The notes under the pieces are model-generated. The model saw only the letters and a program-made list of their open reading frames with translations, was not told the DNA's origin and made no database searches. Shown in pieces: positions 1 through 8,677 of a stretch of DNA of 64,000 nt; positions within the stretch are counted from its first letter, which is position 1; the number at the start of each line of letters is the position of its first letter. This DNA comes from Streptomyces sp. NBC_01296 (lineage in GTDB: Bacteria > Actinomycetota > Actinomycetes > Streptomycetales > Streptomycetaceae). The stretch lies in contig NZ_CP130720.1 of the NCBI RefSeq assembly GCF_035984415.1, forward strand, positions 8,370,001 to 8,434,000. Reading direction: 5' to 3'. The position numbers and the translations under genes are program-made.

Positions 1-359
1 TGCAGTGCGAACAGAGGGCGACCTGGACCACCGAAGTCGAGAAAGGACAGGCGACGCCCGGCCACCGTCAAGGCCGCGCGCTTAGGCTCGGGCGGGATCG
101 TTAGTTACGGAGCATCCGGGCACCACAGATGTTGTGCCAGAACCTCAACCCATGAATAAAGCCAATGCCCGGCATCCGGTGGAGGCCACCGAGTGGCTTC
201 ACCGAGTGAGTTCCAGCCAGTGGACTCAAGCCCGGTGGGCACCGGGGTGGGAGTGCCTTCCGGGCGGCGAGGAGTACAGCGAGGGCCTGGGCGTGAGCCA
301 AGTCCAGCGTGAGGGTCGGCAGAGCGGTGCCGAGCTGCGAGTGACGTTCGCCGCCAGCC
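1..359. other. No supportable gene
   Basis: Open frames exist on both strands, but none combines a ribosome binding site, plausible codon use and a recognisable family. It may be flanking debris of the degraded ISL3 copy that follows. Confidence 0.4.
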
Positions 360-677
360 TTATGCGGGTTCGGTGTCGGGAGCTGTGTGTGGTCGTCCCA
401 AGGTCGAGGTGATGACTTCCACCAAGGCGAGTTTGCGCAGGCTGTCGCCGGTGGTCTTGCCAGCGATCTGCTCCGCAAGGATGGGGTCGGGTTCCGCGAC
501 TTTCACAGCGGTTCGGAGCAGCAGTTCGTCCCGGTCGGATGCAGGCAACTGGTCGACGAGCCCCTCGGCGAGGCGCCACTGCGTGGCGCAGAGTTCTTGG
601 AGCGGCGACAGCCAGCGGTAGGTCAGGGAACTCGGGGCAGCGGGAGGCTTGCGGATGATGTGCAGGGCCCGACCCAT
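360..677 (-). CDS. Hypothetical protein, 105 aa
   Basis: I do not recognise the family. The longer open frame reads as Arg/Pro-rich shadow upstream, but from the ATG at 677 the protein is well mixed in composition (begins MGRALHIIRK, with WLSPLQELCATQWRLAEGLVDQL and DRDELLLRTAVKVAEPDPI) and looks like a small helical soluble protein. A GAAGGG Shine-Dalgarno lies just before that ATG. It has no signal peptide or membrane segment. Its neighbours are a degraded ISL3 transposase and a DUF6461 gene, so context gives no function. Confidence 0.45.
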   Translation of the reverse strand: MGRALHIIRKPPAAPSSLTYRWLSPLQELCATQWRLAEGLVDQLPASDRDELLLRTAVKVAEPDPILAEQIAGKTTGDSLRKLALVEVITSTLGRPHTAPDTEPA

Positions 678-879
678 CGACCCTTCGCGTACGGAGGGGC
701 GGCCGCTGCCGCCACTGCGGCGGAGACCAGGGTCGTGGCCGCCGTCGTACGGTGGCGGTCGTAGAGCGCTTCCTTCCCGGCGCCGGGTTGCAGGCCCTTT
801 CCAGGAGGCCAAACGCCGATTCCCCGATCTCGGGCGCGGCGGCGAAGTGCCGAGCCGCTTGACGGGCAAGATCCGGAGC

Positions 880-1160
880 GCTCGCAGTGGCGGCACCGGC
901 GACGACCGCCAGGGCCTGCTCCGAAACGCTCGCCTGCGGCCAACGCCTGTGCCAGGGAGCGGCCCTCGACCAGGGCCCGCCACCCGTCCAGGGTTTCGCC
1001 GCATTCCTCCAAAACGACTGGGACGCCGTCGTCAACGGCCTTACCCTGCAATGGAGCTCAGGCGCAGTCGAAGGCCAGGTCACACGGATCAAACTCATCA
1101 ACGCCGGTCCTATGGACGGGCGTCCTTCGGCCTCTTGCGAACCCTCGTCCTCGCTCAACC
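880..1160 (+). pseudogene. ISL3-family transposase, C-terminal remnant
   Basis: The plus strand encodes NDWDAVVNGLTLQWSSGAVEG followed by QVTRIKLI, the conserved block near the C-terminus of ISL3 transposases (NGLTLPWSSGAVEGHVNRIK in the family). The expected next block, YGRASFGLLRTLVL, continues in another frame from about 1110, so there is a frameshift. The N-terminal zinc finger and most of the DDE domain are absent. It is the dead end of an old insertion. Confidence 0.75.
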
Positions 1161-1196
1161 ACCATGACCATCCGCCACATTGAAGTCGGCTGCCAC

Positions 1197-1793
1197 TCAG
1201 GCGATGACGAAGGCTGGCAGACGCTCGTTCTCCAGTACGTCACGGGGGAGGACAAGACCGAACCGGGTCTCTATGAGTGCCAGTGTGTGACGGTCCCGGT
1301 CCTGGTAGGCCTCGTCATCCGGTCGTGCGTACTCGCCGTCGGAGTGCAACACACCGGCCGCTACCAGCTCAGGTAGCAGGAGGTCCGGCTCGTCGCCCCA
1401 TCGCCAGACCTCCTCTCCGATTCCGAAGCTACAGACGTTCACACCGTCTCTCGCATAGGAGAACATCGCCGGCGGATGGTCTACGGACGGGTCGAGGTGG
1501 ACCGCCTCCACGCCGTTCCGGGAAATGTCGGCCAGTCGTTCTGCACCGTCCCCCAGCCCGTATTCAACGGCGAAGGACCATCCACCATGCGCACCGACGC
1601 GCACCACATCATCGTCGTCCGTCGCCAGGTCGAGAACCATGTGCCATGCCTCAGTGTCCGTGATCGGCGAAACGACGGATCCACTTACGCCCCCCATACG
1701 CAACCCCAGCTCCTCCGGCGTGATGCCGCGGGCAAAGACCATGTTGTGCTGCCAGTCATCTTGCTCTACAAGCCACTGAATGCCGCCACGCAC
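1197..1793 (-). CDS. DUF6461 family protein
   Basis: Function unknown. The protein of about 198 aa opens with RGGIQWLVEQDDWQHNMVFARGITPEELGLRMGG, which fits the N-terminal signature of actinobacterial DUF6461 proteins; the middle is Trp/Asp-rich (GGWSFAVEYGLGD) and the C-terminus carries DRHTLALIETRFGLVLPRDVLE. A GGGGAGG ribosome site ends at 1803. The ATG at 1802 would touch it, whereas the GTG at 1793 is 9 nt away and is preferred. No membrane segments. It is a single gene between two transposon remnants. Confidence 0.7.
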   Translation of the reverse strand: MRGGIQWLVEQDDWQHNMVFARGITPEELGLRMGGVSGSVVSPITDTEAWHMVLDLATDDDDVVRVGAHGGWSFAVEYGLGDGAERLADISRNGVEAVHLDPSVDHPPAMFSYARDGVNVCSFGIGEEVWRWGDEPDLLLPELVAAGVLHSDGEYARPDDEAYQDRDRHTLALIETRFGLVLPRDVLENERLPAFVIA

Positions 1794-1904
1794 GACGCCC
1801 ATCCTCCCCACAGGCACGAGCTGTGCCTTCGTCTGTTCCCAGCAAGTGATCACCCTAGCCAGGGGGAGTGACAACCCACATCCACAGGGGCCTGATCTGG
1901 TGAT

Positions 1905-2046
1905 CACCCTTCACCGTCACGGAACGACCGCCACAGCCGATTTCGAGATCCCCATCAACTGCGACGTCATCTCCATCAACGGTCCCAGCTACCGTCTCAA
2001 GAATCGGCTCGCTGCTATCGAACGTGACCGGGACGACGCGGCCTGA
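1905..2046 (+). pseudogene. IstB (IS21 helper ATPase), C-terminal remnant
   Basis: The frame ends NCDVISINGPSYRLKNRLAAIERDRD, matching the C-terminal tail of IstB-type ATPases (HHAVVINIDGPSYRLR in the family). The Walker motifs and the istA transposase are missing. It is a 3' scrap of an IS21-family element. Confidence 0.65.
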
Positions 2047-2064
2047 CCAAGCTTCCCGGAGTTT

Positions 2065-2418
2065 TCATAGGGCAGTCCAGACATGCCCCTCGGAGTAGTC
2101 GTGCCAGCCCCGGAAGTACCAGTTGGCAAGATCCCCGATTCGCTCGATGCAGTCCTCGAAGTAGGCATCGGGCGCCGGCTTGGGGAAGTTCGGGTGTGAC
2201 GTCCACGACGGGACCCAGGTCACGACCTCATAGAACCCTTCGGCGACCCATCGATCGAGCTTCTCGTCGGACTGGGATCGCCCACATGCGGCTCGCATCG
2301 CCTGTTCCAGGCGGGTGAAGGCAGCCCGGTCCCACTCCAGATCCCCCCGCAGCCGCAGCAGGAAGCTTCCCTCCTCTGCGTCGAACTCCCGCCTCAGAAC
2401 CTTGGTGATCTCGTCCAT
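2065..2418 (-). CDS. Hypothetical protein, 117 aa
   Basis: A small acidic, Trp/Phe-rich soluble protein with no family I can name. From the ATG at 2418 it begins MDEITKVLRREFDAEEGSFL and ends WYFRGWHDYSEGHVWTAL; the central WVAEGFYEVVTWVPSWTSHPNF is typical of a folded domain rather than shadow coding. An in-frame ATG at 2427 is an alternative start. It lies alone between an istB scrap and unannotated DNA. Confidence 0.6.
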   Translation of the reverse strand: MDEITKVLRREFDAEEGSFLLRLRGDLEWDRAAFTRLEQAMRAACGRSQSDEKLDRWVAEGFYEVVTWVPSWTSHPNFPKPAPDAYFEDCIERIGDLANWYFRGWHDYSEGHVWTAL

Positions 2419-2904
2419 AGCCGAGATCATGACAGCGACCACCAAGCGGTGCACGTTTGTCTGTACTTGGCGGAGCACTCAGAGGAGTACGCCGACACCT
2501 GGTTCCGTGACTGCCCAGCCGACATCGACCCCAGACACGTTCACGTCCCCGCCGCAGTCGAACTCGTCCACCGCAGCGAATACCGCTTAATAGGCGATGG
2601 CCCGAGCCAGCAGCACCAGGTGGGCCCAGCCATCGATCGCCCCCCGCCACAAGGAGCGGAGCACCGCGAACCTTGCTAGCTGCGGCTGGTTCTCATCAAT
2701 CTCAGACCGCACCCAATCCGGGGCGTCAGCCCCACCAAGCCACCGTCCGGCGCCTGCCGGGCGTCACCGCTCACCGTTCACGGAGACCGTCTTTGCAGCA
2801 CAACGACACACCCGCGGATTCTCGCCGCCGCTCGCTCCGAGCGCGCGTACTCTCCGCCTCCGCAGCGGCGCACTTCCTGCCGCAGAGCTCCGCGTCCGCC
2901 GCGA
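2419..2904. other. Unassigned stretch
   Basis: Short fragments on both strands (plus: LAEHSEEYADTWFRDCPADI; minus: WAHLVLLARAIAY before a stop) look protein-like, but I cannot place either in a family and neither has start, ribosome site and stop together. Probably more decayed coding sequence. Confidence 0.35.
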
Positions 2905-3055
2905 CCCGGTGGTCGGCCGCGTTGGAGGCCGAGTCGCGCGTGAGGTGCCATGTGCCGACGGCGTACGTGGCGTAGCCCGCATCGTGCAGGACCTCGGGCG
3001 GCGGGGCGATGTCTTCGCCGACCTCCATGCCGTAGCCGGGGAATACGGGTCGGGA
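2905..3055 (-). pseudogene. Arylsulfatase internal fragment
   Basis: The minus strand encodes YGMEVGEDIAPPPEVLHDAG then YATYAVGTWHLTRDSASNAADHR. This is the segment of type I sulfatases after the formylglycine site (family LRDAGYATFAVGKWHLT); the family Lys is Thr here. The catalytic CxPSR block and the C-terminal half are missing. It is unrelated in position and sequence to the intact sulfatase at 4058, which reads RARGYRTAVIGKWGF at the equivalent place, so it is not a local duplicate. Confidence 0.6.
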
Positions 3056-3065
3056 GCGGGGTTGG

Positions 3066-3653
3066 TCACGCGCGAGGCTCGCTGGGGGCAAAGGACTGGG
3101 AGGAGCTGGGCAGGGGGGCTTTCCCCCGCTGGTTGAAGGGGAGCCTGCCGAGTACGACCGCCATGCCGCAGGTATTGCTGACGGCGGAGAAGACCAGACC
3201 GGCCGCGATTCCGGCGGACAGCAACTGGAAGGCCGGGTGGACGAAGAAGCCGAGGGCCAGACCCAGAAGTACGACGGAACCCGCCGTGAATCGGACTTGG
3301 CGCTCCATGGCCCAGACGGCCCGAGGCCGGCCTTCGGGGCGGTCGAGCCCGTGCCCCTCGGCCGCCCAGGCGGTGGTGCCGCCGGTGAGGCTCGAGGCGC
3401 CGATTCCGTGGGAGGCCAGGGTGGCGACGGCGTTCTCTGCCCGGGCGCCGGAGGCGCACACCACCAGCAGGGGCTTGTGCTCGGCGGCCTTCCGGAGTTC
3501 CGGTAGTGCCCGACCGATGCGGTCGAGGGGGATGTTGACGGCGTCCGGCAGACGCCCCGACGCGAACTCGGCCGGAGTCCGGACATCGACGACGGTCAGC
3601 TCGTGGCGGCGGGAGAACGCCTCGCTCACGCTCAGGGCGGCGGAAACACTCAT
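3066..3653 (-). CDS. Rhodanese-domain membrane protein
   Basis: A 195-aa protein with an N-terminal rhodanese domain (VVDVRTPAEFASGRL near residue 21; active-site loop LVVCASGARAENA with the catalytic Cys) and a C-terminal pair of membrane helices of DUF2892/YgaP type (SVVLLGLALGFFVHPAFQLL and the next hydrophobic stretch ending CGMAVVLGRLP). Such proteins move sulfane sulfur at the inner face of the membrane. The frame stays open 345 nt upstream, but the ATG at 3653 gives the conserved length and MSVSAALSVSEAFSRR start. It is monocistronic and head-to-head with the sulfatase gene. Confidence 0.85.
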   Translation of the reverse strand: MSVSAALSVSEAFSRRHELTVVDVRTPAEFASGRLPDAVNIPLDRIGRALPELRKAAEHKPLLVVCASGARAENAVATLASHGIGASSLTGGTTAWAAEGHGLDRPEGRPRAVWAMERQVRFTAGSVVLLGLALGFFVHPAFQLLSAGIAAGLVFSAVSNTCGMAVVLGRLPFNQRGKAPLPSSSQSFAPSEPRA

Positions 3654-4057
3654 GGCAGATCGCGTTCCTTGGCAGAGGGGGGGGAGAGCCTGCGGGGAAG
3701 GCCGGAGGCACGTGCCGGGGATCCTAGGCACCCCGGCGCCCTTGCGGCCGCTGCCCTGCACGAATGCCACACGGTTGCCATCCCGCGGCAACAACGGGTA
3801 GCTCGTACAGGCGTAACGGACGGTGCCCGGTGTCGTCGGATCGTTCGCGATCAAGAAGATGCCCGGACCGGCGTTCGACGGCGCGGTGGCCGCATCGTGA
3901 GTGACGAACGACGCCTCCACGACGGCCAGTGCCGTGTGGCCGCTGCACGAGGCGCCCGCCGGGCCGTCACATGCTTTTAATGCCATGTGCATGGCCATCA
4001 GGCCGGCGCCTCCGCATGATCGAACTCCGTTCGCGACACCATCCGAGGAGCCCCCTG

Positions 4058-6286
4058 ATGCCCACCCGCCGCCACTTCATCGCCGGGTCCGCGGCCACCC
4101 TCGGCCTCGCCGCGCTCCCTGCCGCGCCGGAGGCCCTCGCGGCGGCTCCGGCAGCCCAGAGCGCCGCCGCGACCGCCGGCACGGACACTCCGAACCTCGT
4201 GGTGATCCTCGCCGACGACCTCGGCTACGGAGACCTCGGCGCGTACGGCCAGAAGCTGATCACCACACCGCGGATCGACCGGCTCGCCGCCGAAGGCCTG
4301 AAGTTCACCGACGCCTACTCGACCGCCGCCGTCTGCGCGCCGTCCCGCTGCTCGCTGCTGACCGGCCTGCACACCGGGCACTCCGCCGTGCGGGCCAATC
4401 CCGACGGCGCCCCCGGCGCGCTGAAGACCGGCGACACCACCTTCGCCGAGGTGCTGCGCGCCCGCGGCTACCGGACCGCGGTGATCGGGAAGTGGGGCTT
4501 CGGGCCGGAGGAGGGCGACCAGCCCAGCCACCCCAACTCCCGTGGTTTCGAAGAGTTCTACGGATACATCGACCACGGTCAAGCGCACGAGTACTACCCG
4601 GAGTACCTCTGGCACAACGGAGTGAAGGAGACGATCGCCGCCAACGCGGGCGGCGCGAAGGGCGCCTACAGCCCCCAACTCATCGAGCAGCGCGCACTGG
4701 ACTTCATCGCAGACCACGCCGCCGAGCCCTTCCTGCTCTTCCTCACACCGACCGTGCCGCACGCACCGAGCGACATCCCCGACGTCGGCGCCTACGCCTC
4801 CCGTACCTGGACCCAGCAGAACAAGGGCCACGCCGCCCAGATCACCTACTTCGACACCCTCGTCGGGAAGGTCACCGACCGGCTGCACGCGCTGGGCATC
4901 GCCGAGAACACCGTCGTCCTCGTCACCAGCGACAATGGCCCGCACGAGGAAGGCGGGGTCAACCCGGACCTGTTCGACGCGAACGGCCCGCTGCGCGGCT
5001 ACAAGCGCAACCTCTACGAGGGCGGCATCCGCGTCCCGCTGATCGCCTGGTCCCCGGGCCGGATCGGGGCGGGGACCAGCGACCGGCCCACCTCGCTCAC
5101 CGACGTGCTGCCCACCCTGGCGGAGCTCGGCGGCGCACCCGCACCCGCCGACATCGACGGACTGTCGGCCGCCCCGCTGCTCGCCGGGAGCCCGAACGCC
5201 GCACGCCACAACCACTTGTACTGGTACCGGGACGAACGCGGCGTCACCAGCCGCGCCAACACGGAGGACGGCGGCCGCGCCACCTGGCTCGCGGAGGCGG
5301 TACGCAAGGACAACTGGAAGGCCGTGCGGTTCGCGCCCGTCAGGGACCACGCGCTGCCCGACGCACAGTGGCAGGTCGAGCTGTACGACCTCGCCTCCGA
5401 CGCCGGTGAGCAGCGCGACGTCGCCGCCGCCAACCCGTCCGTGGTCACCGGCCTGGTCGCCCTCATGCGTTCCTCGTGGGTGGACACGTACGTCCGCAAG
5501 CCCTTCGGAGTCCGCACTCAGATCGAGGGGCCGGCCGTGCCCGGTCAGGCCTTCACGGTGACGGCCACCCTCGCCAACGGGTCGGGCAAGCCCTGGACCG
5601 GCGCACTCCTCGCCCTGCGCGTCCCGGCAGGTTGGCAGGTCCAGGCGACCACCGCCACCGGCCGGGACCAGCTGGCCGCCGGAGCCACGCTGACCACGTC
5701 CTGGCGGGTCACCCCGCCGGCGACGGCCACCCCCGGCACGCAGTGGCCGCTGACCGTCGAGGGCACGGCGCAGTCGCCGACCGGGCCGCTGCGCTACTCC
5801 GCCCCGGAACGGGTCTCCACGGTGCCGGCGGCCCCGGTCGCCGACGCGTATCTGAGCGATCTCGCGTGGGTCTCCGCCACCAACGGATGGGGCCCGGTGG
5901 AACGTGACCGCTCCAACGGGCGCAGCGCGGCCGGGGACGGCACGCCGATCTCGTTCGGCTCAGTGACCTACGCCAAGGGCCTCGGCGTCCACGCGCCCTC
6001 CGAGATCGTCTACCACCTCGGCGGAACGGCGGACCGTTTCACCGCGCTCGTCGGCATCGACGACTTCTCCACGAAGCAGGCAGCCGCCGGCGCGACGAAG
6101 GCCTCGGTACGGGGCGACGGCAAGGTGCTGTTCACCACCGGCAAACTGACCGGCGCGGGTGGTCCCGTGCAGGTGGACGTCGACGTACGCGGGGTGAAGC
6201 TGCTGCACCTGGTCGTCGAGGACGCCAACGCCAATTCGGCGTTCGACCACACCTCCTGGGCGCTCGCCCGGGTGACGGTGCTCTGA
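4058..6286 (+). CDS. Tat-exported sulfatase with NEW3 and NPCBM domains
   Basis: A 742-aa secreted type I sulfatase. The N-terminus has a Tat signal (TRRHFIAGSAATLGLAALPA). The catalytic domain begins about residue 45 with metal ligands in LADDLGYGD (D53, D54) and the formylglycine site C93-A-P-S-R97, so the enzyme needs Cys oxidation by FGE before export. Residues about 500-590 form an immunoglobulin-like NEW3 linker, and the last 140 residues (YAKGLGVHAPSEIVYHLGG, WALARVTVL) are an NPCBM carbohydrate-binding domain, so the substrate is probably a sulfated glycan. The ATG at 4058 follows GAGGAG at 4045. No intact FGE gene is in the window; only a fragment near 17.7 kb. Confidence 0.9.
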   Translation: MPTRRHFIAGSAATLGLAALPAAPEALAAAPAAQSAAATAGTDTPNLVVILADDLGYGDLGAYGQKLITTPRIDRLAAEGLKFTDAYSTAAVCAPSRCSLLTGLHTGHSAVRANPDGAPGALKTGDTTFAEVLRARGYRTAVIGKWGFGPEEGDQPSHPNSRGFEEFYGYIDHGQAHEYYPEYLWHNGVKETIAANAGGAKGAYSPQLIEQRALDFIADHAAEPFLLFLTPTVPHAPSDIPDVGAYASRTWTQQNKGHAAQITYFDTLVGKVTDRLHALGIAENTVVLVTSDNGPHEEGGVNPDLFDANGPLRGYKRNLYEGGIRVPLIAWSPGRIGAGTSDRPTSLTDVLPTLAELGGAPAPADIDGLSAAPLLAGSPNAARHNHLYWYRDERGVTSRANTEDGGRATWLAEAVRKDNWKAVRFAPVRDHALPDAQWQVELYDLASDAGEQRDVAAANPSVVTGLVALMRSSWVDTYVRKPFGVRTQIEGPAVPGQAFTVTATLANGSGKPWTGALLALRVPAGWQVQATTATGRDQLAAGATLTTSWRVTPPATATPGTQWPLTVEGTAQSPTGPLRYSAPERVSTVPAAPVADAYLSDLAWVSATNGWGPVERDRSNGRSAAGDGTPISFGSVTYAKGLGVHAPSEIVYHLGGTADRFTALVGIDDFSTKQAAAGATKASVRGDGKVLFTTGKLTGAGGPVQVDVDVRGVKLLHLVVEDANANSAFDHTSWALARVTVL

Positions 6287-6595
6287 GCGGTGGAGCCGCC
6301 CTCCGGCACCGGCCGGCGGTCACCGTGAACCGGGGCTCGCCGGAAACGTCGGGCCCGGACAAGGTACTGGGCAGGCCAGGGCAGATCGATTGCCCCACGC
6401 CCGTCGTATGCCACGACCACCGATTTCAGGTCGCGTCGCGCGGCCTGCTGCGCCCCCACCATGTACAGGGAGCTCTCTGGTGGGCCCGGGCCCGAAGTGC
6501 AGGACGGGCTCGATGAACTGCCGCCGCCACATTCCGCGCGCCGTCGCTGACCCGCTCGCCCGTTGGCGCACGACCCGCGCCCAGCGCTCTGCCCT

Positions 6596-7249
6596 TCATG
6601 CCTGACCGGCGTCCGCTTCGGTCGCTTTGACGGCTTCGGCGGAGCCGTGTGTCAACGCGCCGGCGCGTGCAGCGGCGAGTGTGATCCGTACGGCCTGGTC
6701 AGCGGTGCTCTCCTCGATCGGATCGGCACTGACCAGCAACCGGAAGTAGATCGGAGCGGCCATTGTTTTGAACAGCTCGACGTGATCTGTCCCCGCCGGG
6801 AGTTCACCCCGCTCGATTGCGCGGGTGACCACGGGCTCGGCTCGCCGGAACCGGTCGGCGAGGACCCGTCGCCGAGCCTCGGCAATCTCTGGCAGCCGGC
6901 CGGCATCGGAGAAGATTGTGGTCTGCACCGCCCTGCCCACCGGGCCCGTCATGCTCTGCACGAGCGCTCGCGCGAGCGCTTGGAGGTCGGTCTCGACGGC
7001 GCCGGTGTCCGGAATGGGGATGTCGGTGGCGAAGTGTTCGGCGAGCGCGTCGACGACCAGGCTCGCGCGGTCCGTCCAGCGCCGGTAAACCGTCGTCTTG
7101 TGCACCCCGGCCCGCTGAGCCACGCCCTCGATGGTCAGCTCGGCATATCCCCGGTCCAGCAACTCGGCGAGGGTGGCGGCGCGCACCGCCGCCTGTGCCT
7201 TGCGGCCGCGCCCGACCGGGCGGGCGGGACCGGAGGAACTCAACTCCAT
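6596..7249 (-). CDS. TetR/AcrR family transcriptional regulator
   Basis: A 217-aa repressor-type regulator. The N-terminal HTH is clear (AAVRAATLAELLDRGYAELT, then IEGVAQRAGVHKTTVYRRW). The C-terminal ligand domain has the FKTMAAPIYFRLLVS pattern of TetR_C subfamilies. The ATG at 7249 is chosen because the upstream frame (to 7426) runs over the palindromic operators. No intact divergent gene adjoins it: the plus-strand neighbour is a broken ssb, so the original target may be lost and autoregulation may be what remains. Confidence 0.88.
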   Translation of the reverse strand: MELSSSGPARPVGRGRKAQAAVRAATLAELLDRGYAELTIEGVAQRAGVHKTTVYRRWTDRASLVVDALAEHFATDIPIPDTGAVETDLQALARALVQSMTGPVGRAVQTTIFSDAGRLPEIAEARRRVLADRFRRAEPVVTRAIERGELPAGTDHVELFKTMAAPIYFRLLVSADPIEESTADQAVRITLAAARAGALTHGSAEAVKATEADAGQA

Positions 7250-7250
7250 T

Positions 7251-7317
7251 GCGACTCCAAGTTGCGTTAATGGGTGATCATGTGCCAGGCTCCAGCGTAT
7301 CGCAACTTGAAGTTGCG
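7251..7317. promoter_or_regulatory. Pair of operator-like palindromes before the TetR gene
   Basis: Positions 7301-7317 read CGCAACTTGAAGTTGCG, a perfect 8-bp inverted repeat around one base. A second, imperfect copy at 7251-7267 (CGACTCCAAGTTGCGTT) keeps the right arm AAGTTGCG. Both sit within 70 bp upstream of the TetR start, the usual place for autorepression. The site is seen; the binding protein is inferred. Confidence 0.65.
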
Positions 7318-7434
7318 TCGAGTGGGTTCCTGTCCAGCCGCGCGCCGGAGAGCCCTCAATCCAGGAGAAGCGTCGTGACGACACCACCACCGCCCGCAGG
7401 CTGTGGGAGCTGTCCGAGGGGCTCACCGGCGTTC

Positions 7435-7800
7435 CCTTTCGGCTTTCGGCGTCGGCAACCTGGTCGACGACCCCGAACTCAGGATCCCCCCGGCAAGCGC
7501 CGTAGTCGCCGCGTTCCGCATCGCATCTACCCCGCGCGCGCGGTCGACCGGCGGCCTACGAAGGGAAGTACGGCGAAAGCCTGTTCCTGACCTGCTCGGT
7601 ATGGCGCCAGGCCGACGAGGACGTCGCCCTCACCCCCGCCCGCGGAACCTGCGTCATCGTTTGCGGCCGCCTGAAGCAGTGCACGTACGAGGACCGCGAA
7701 GGCGTAAAGCGCGCCGTCGTCGAGCTCGACGACGAGGAAATCGGCCCAGCCTCAAGACCGCCCGCCACCGGCACCAGAACAGCTCACAGACGCCGTTCCA
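7435..7800 (+). pseudogene. Single-strand DNA-binding protein, frameshifted remnant
   Basis: Three frames together spell an SSB OB-fold: GVGNLVDDPELRIPPASAVV then AAFRIASTPR in frame 2 (to about 7545), YGESLFLTCSVWRQADEDVA and VIVCGRLKQCTYEDREGVKR in frame 3 (7557-7740), then SLKTARHRHQ back in frame 2. So there are two compensating frameshifts, a small deletion near 7550, and no intact N-terminus. Plasmid- and integrative-element-type ssb genes look like this, so it may be a relic of a mobile element. Confidence 0.72.
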
Positions 7801-7894
7801 GCCGCTCGCCGCGGCCGGTCGCGGCCCCTCCCGCGCCCCCGGCGGCTGGCAGCGCGTGAACAGTACCTCGACCCCAGACAGGAGCCCCGCCCCG

Positions 7895-8368
7895 ATGGCC
7901 CGCACACCCGACCTCGTTACCCTCGCTTCCCTCGACACGCACCGCCTGATCGTCGCCCTTCCGAACCAGGGCCCCGCCGACGTCCGCTCGAACCTGCCGC
8001 GCGCCACCGCCGCCGCCATGCTGCGCCGCCTCGCCGACGAGCTCGACGCCGAGCAGCTCCTCGCCGCCCTGCCCGGGGAGGCGTTCGCCACCCTCGCCCA
8101 CCAACTCACCCGCCGCCACCGCCCCGCCGAAGCCGCCCGGCACGCTGCCGACGCCTTCGCCCGCCACACCCGCGAGCTCGCCAACATGCTCGCCGCCGCC
8201 CTCGACCGAGGCATCCCCGCCGAAGCCCCGTCGGTCGGCCGGCACCTGGTCTCGATGCTGCGCAGCCACGCCGTCAATCTCGACAGCCCGCCCCGGACCG
8301 CCGTCAACGATGTGCTCGACCTCGCCGCCGCCCGCCACGCCCGCCTCACCCGCCGGACACAGCGCTGA
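7895..8368 (+). CDS. Hypothetical helical protein, 157 aa
   Basis: Starts MARTPDLVTLASLDTHRL at the ATG at 7895 with AGGAG about 10 nt upstream. Ala/Leu/Arg-rich and predicted all-helical (AAAMLRRLADELDAEQLLAA, HTRELANMLAAALDRGI), soluble, no signal. I recognise no family. Codon use is strongly GC3, like genuine genes here. It follows directly on the ssb remnant and may share that mobile origin. Confidence 0.6.
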   Translation: MARTPDLVTLASLDTHRLIVALPNQGPADVRSNLPRATAAAMLRRLADELDAEQLLAALPGEAFATLAHQLTRRHRPAEAARHAADAFARHTRELANMLAAALDRGIPAEAPSVGRHLVSMLRSHAVNLDSPPRTAVNDVLDLAAARHARLTRRTQR

Positions 8369-8436
8369 GCAGCGACACCACCCTCGCCGTTGACCGGGGC
8401 AGATGCCGTTGGTTCCCAGGCCGCGGGAAACGGGCC

Positions 8437-8540
8437 GTCGGCGTTGGCGCGAAGCACCGGCTGCTCTTCATCGACCGGATCCTGGCCACACTCGTGCACC
8501 TCCGCCACGGAGCTGATCGGCTGCCAAGGCGCGGACTTGG
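8437..8540 (+). pseudogene. IS5-like transposase fragment
   Basis: Encodes KHRLLFIDRILATLVHLRHG, which matches KQRLVFVDRLLVTLVHLRLG of the complete transposase at 11682. Only this segment of about 35 residues remains. Confidence 0.65.
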
Positions 8541-8677
8541 CGTGCCGATGTGGGGGAAGTGGCCCGGCAAGCGAGGCAGCTCAGCTGTCGTGTCTCATGA
8601 GACACCTCGAGGTGGTGGTCTCTCAGACTGGGATATTCGGGCGCTTGTTCGGTGGGTGGTTGGTTAGGATCGCCGGA

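Noticed and set aside
3654..3998. In-frame N-terminal extension of the rhodanese protein
   Set aside because: Not needed for a complete domain and unlike any rhodanese N-terminus. The ATG at 3653 gives the family length. The extension does look partly protein-like and could be another remnant.
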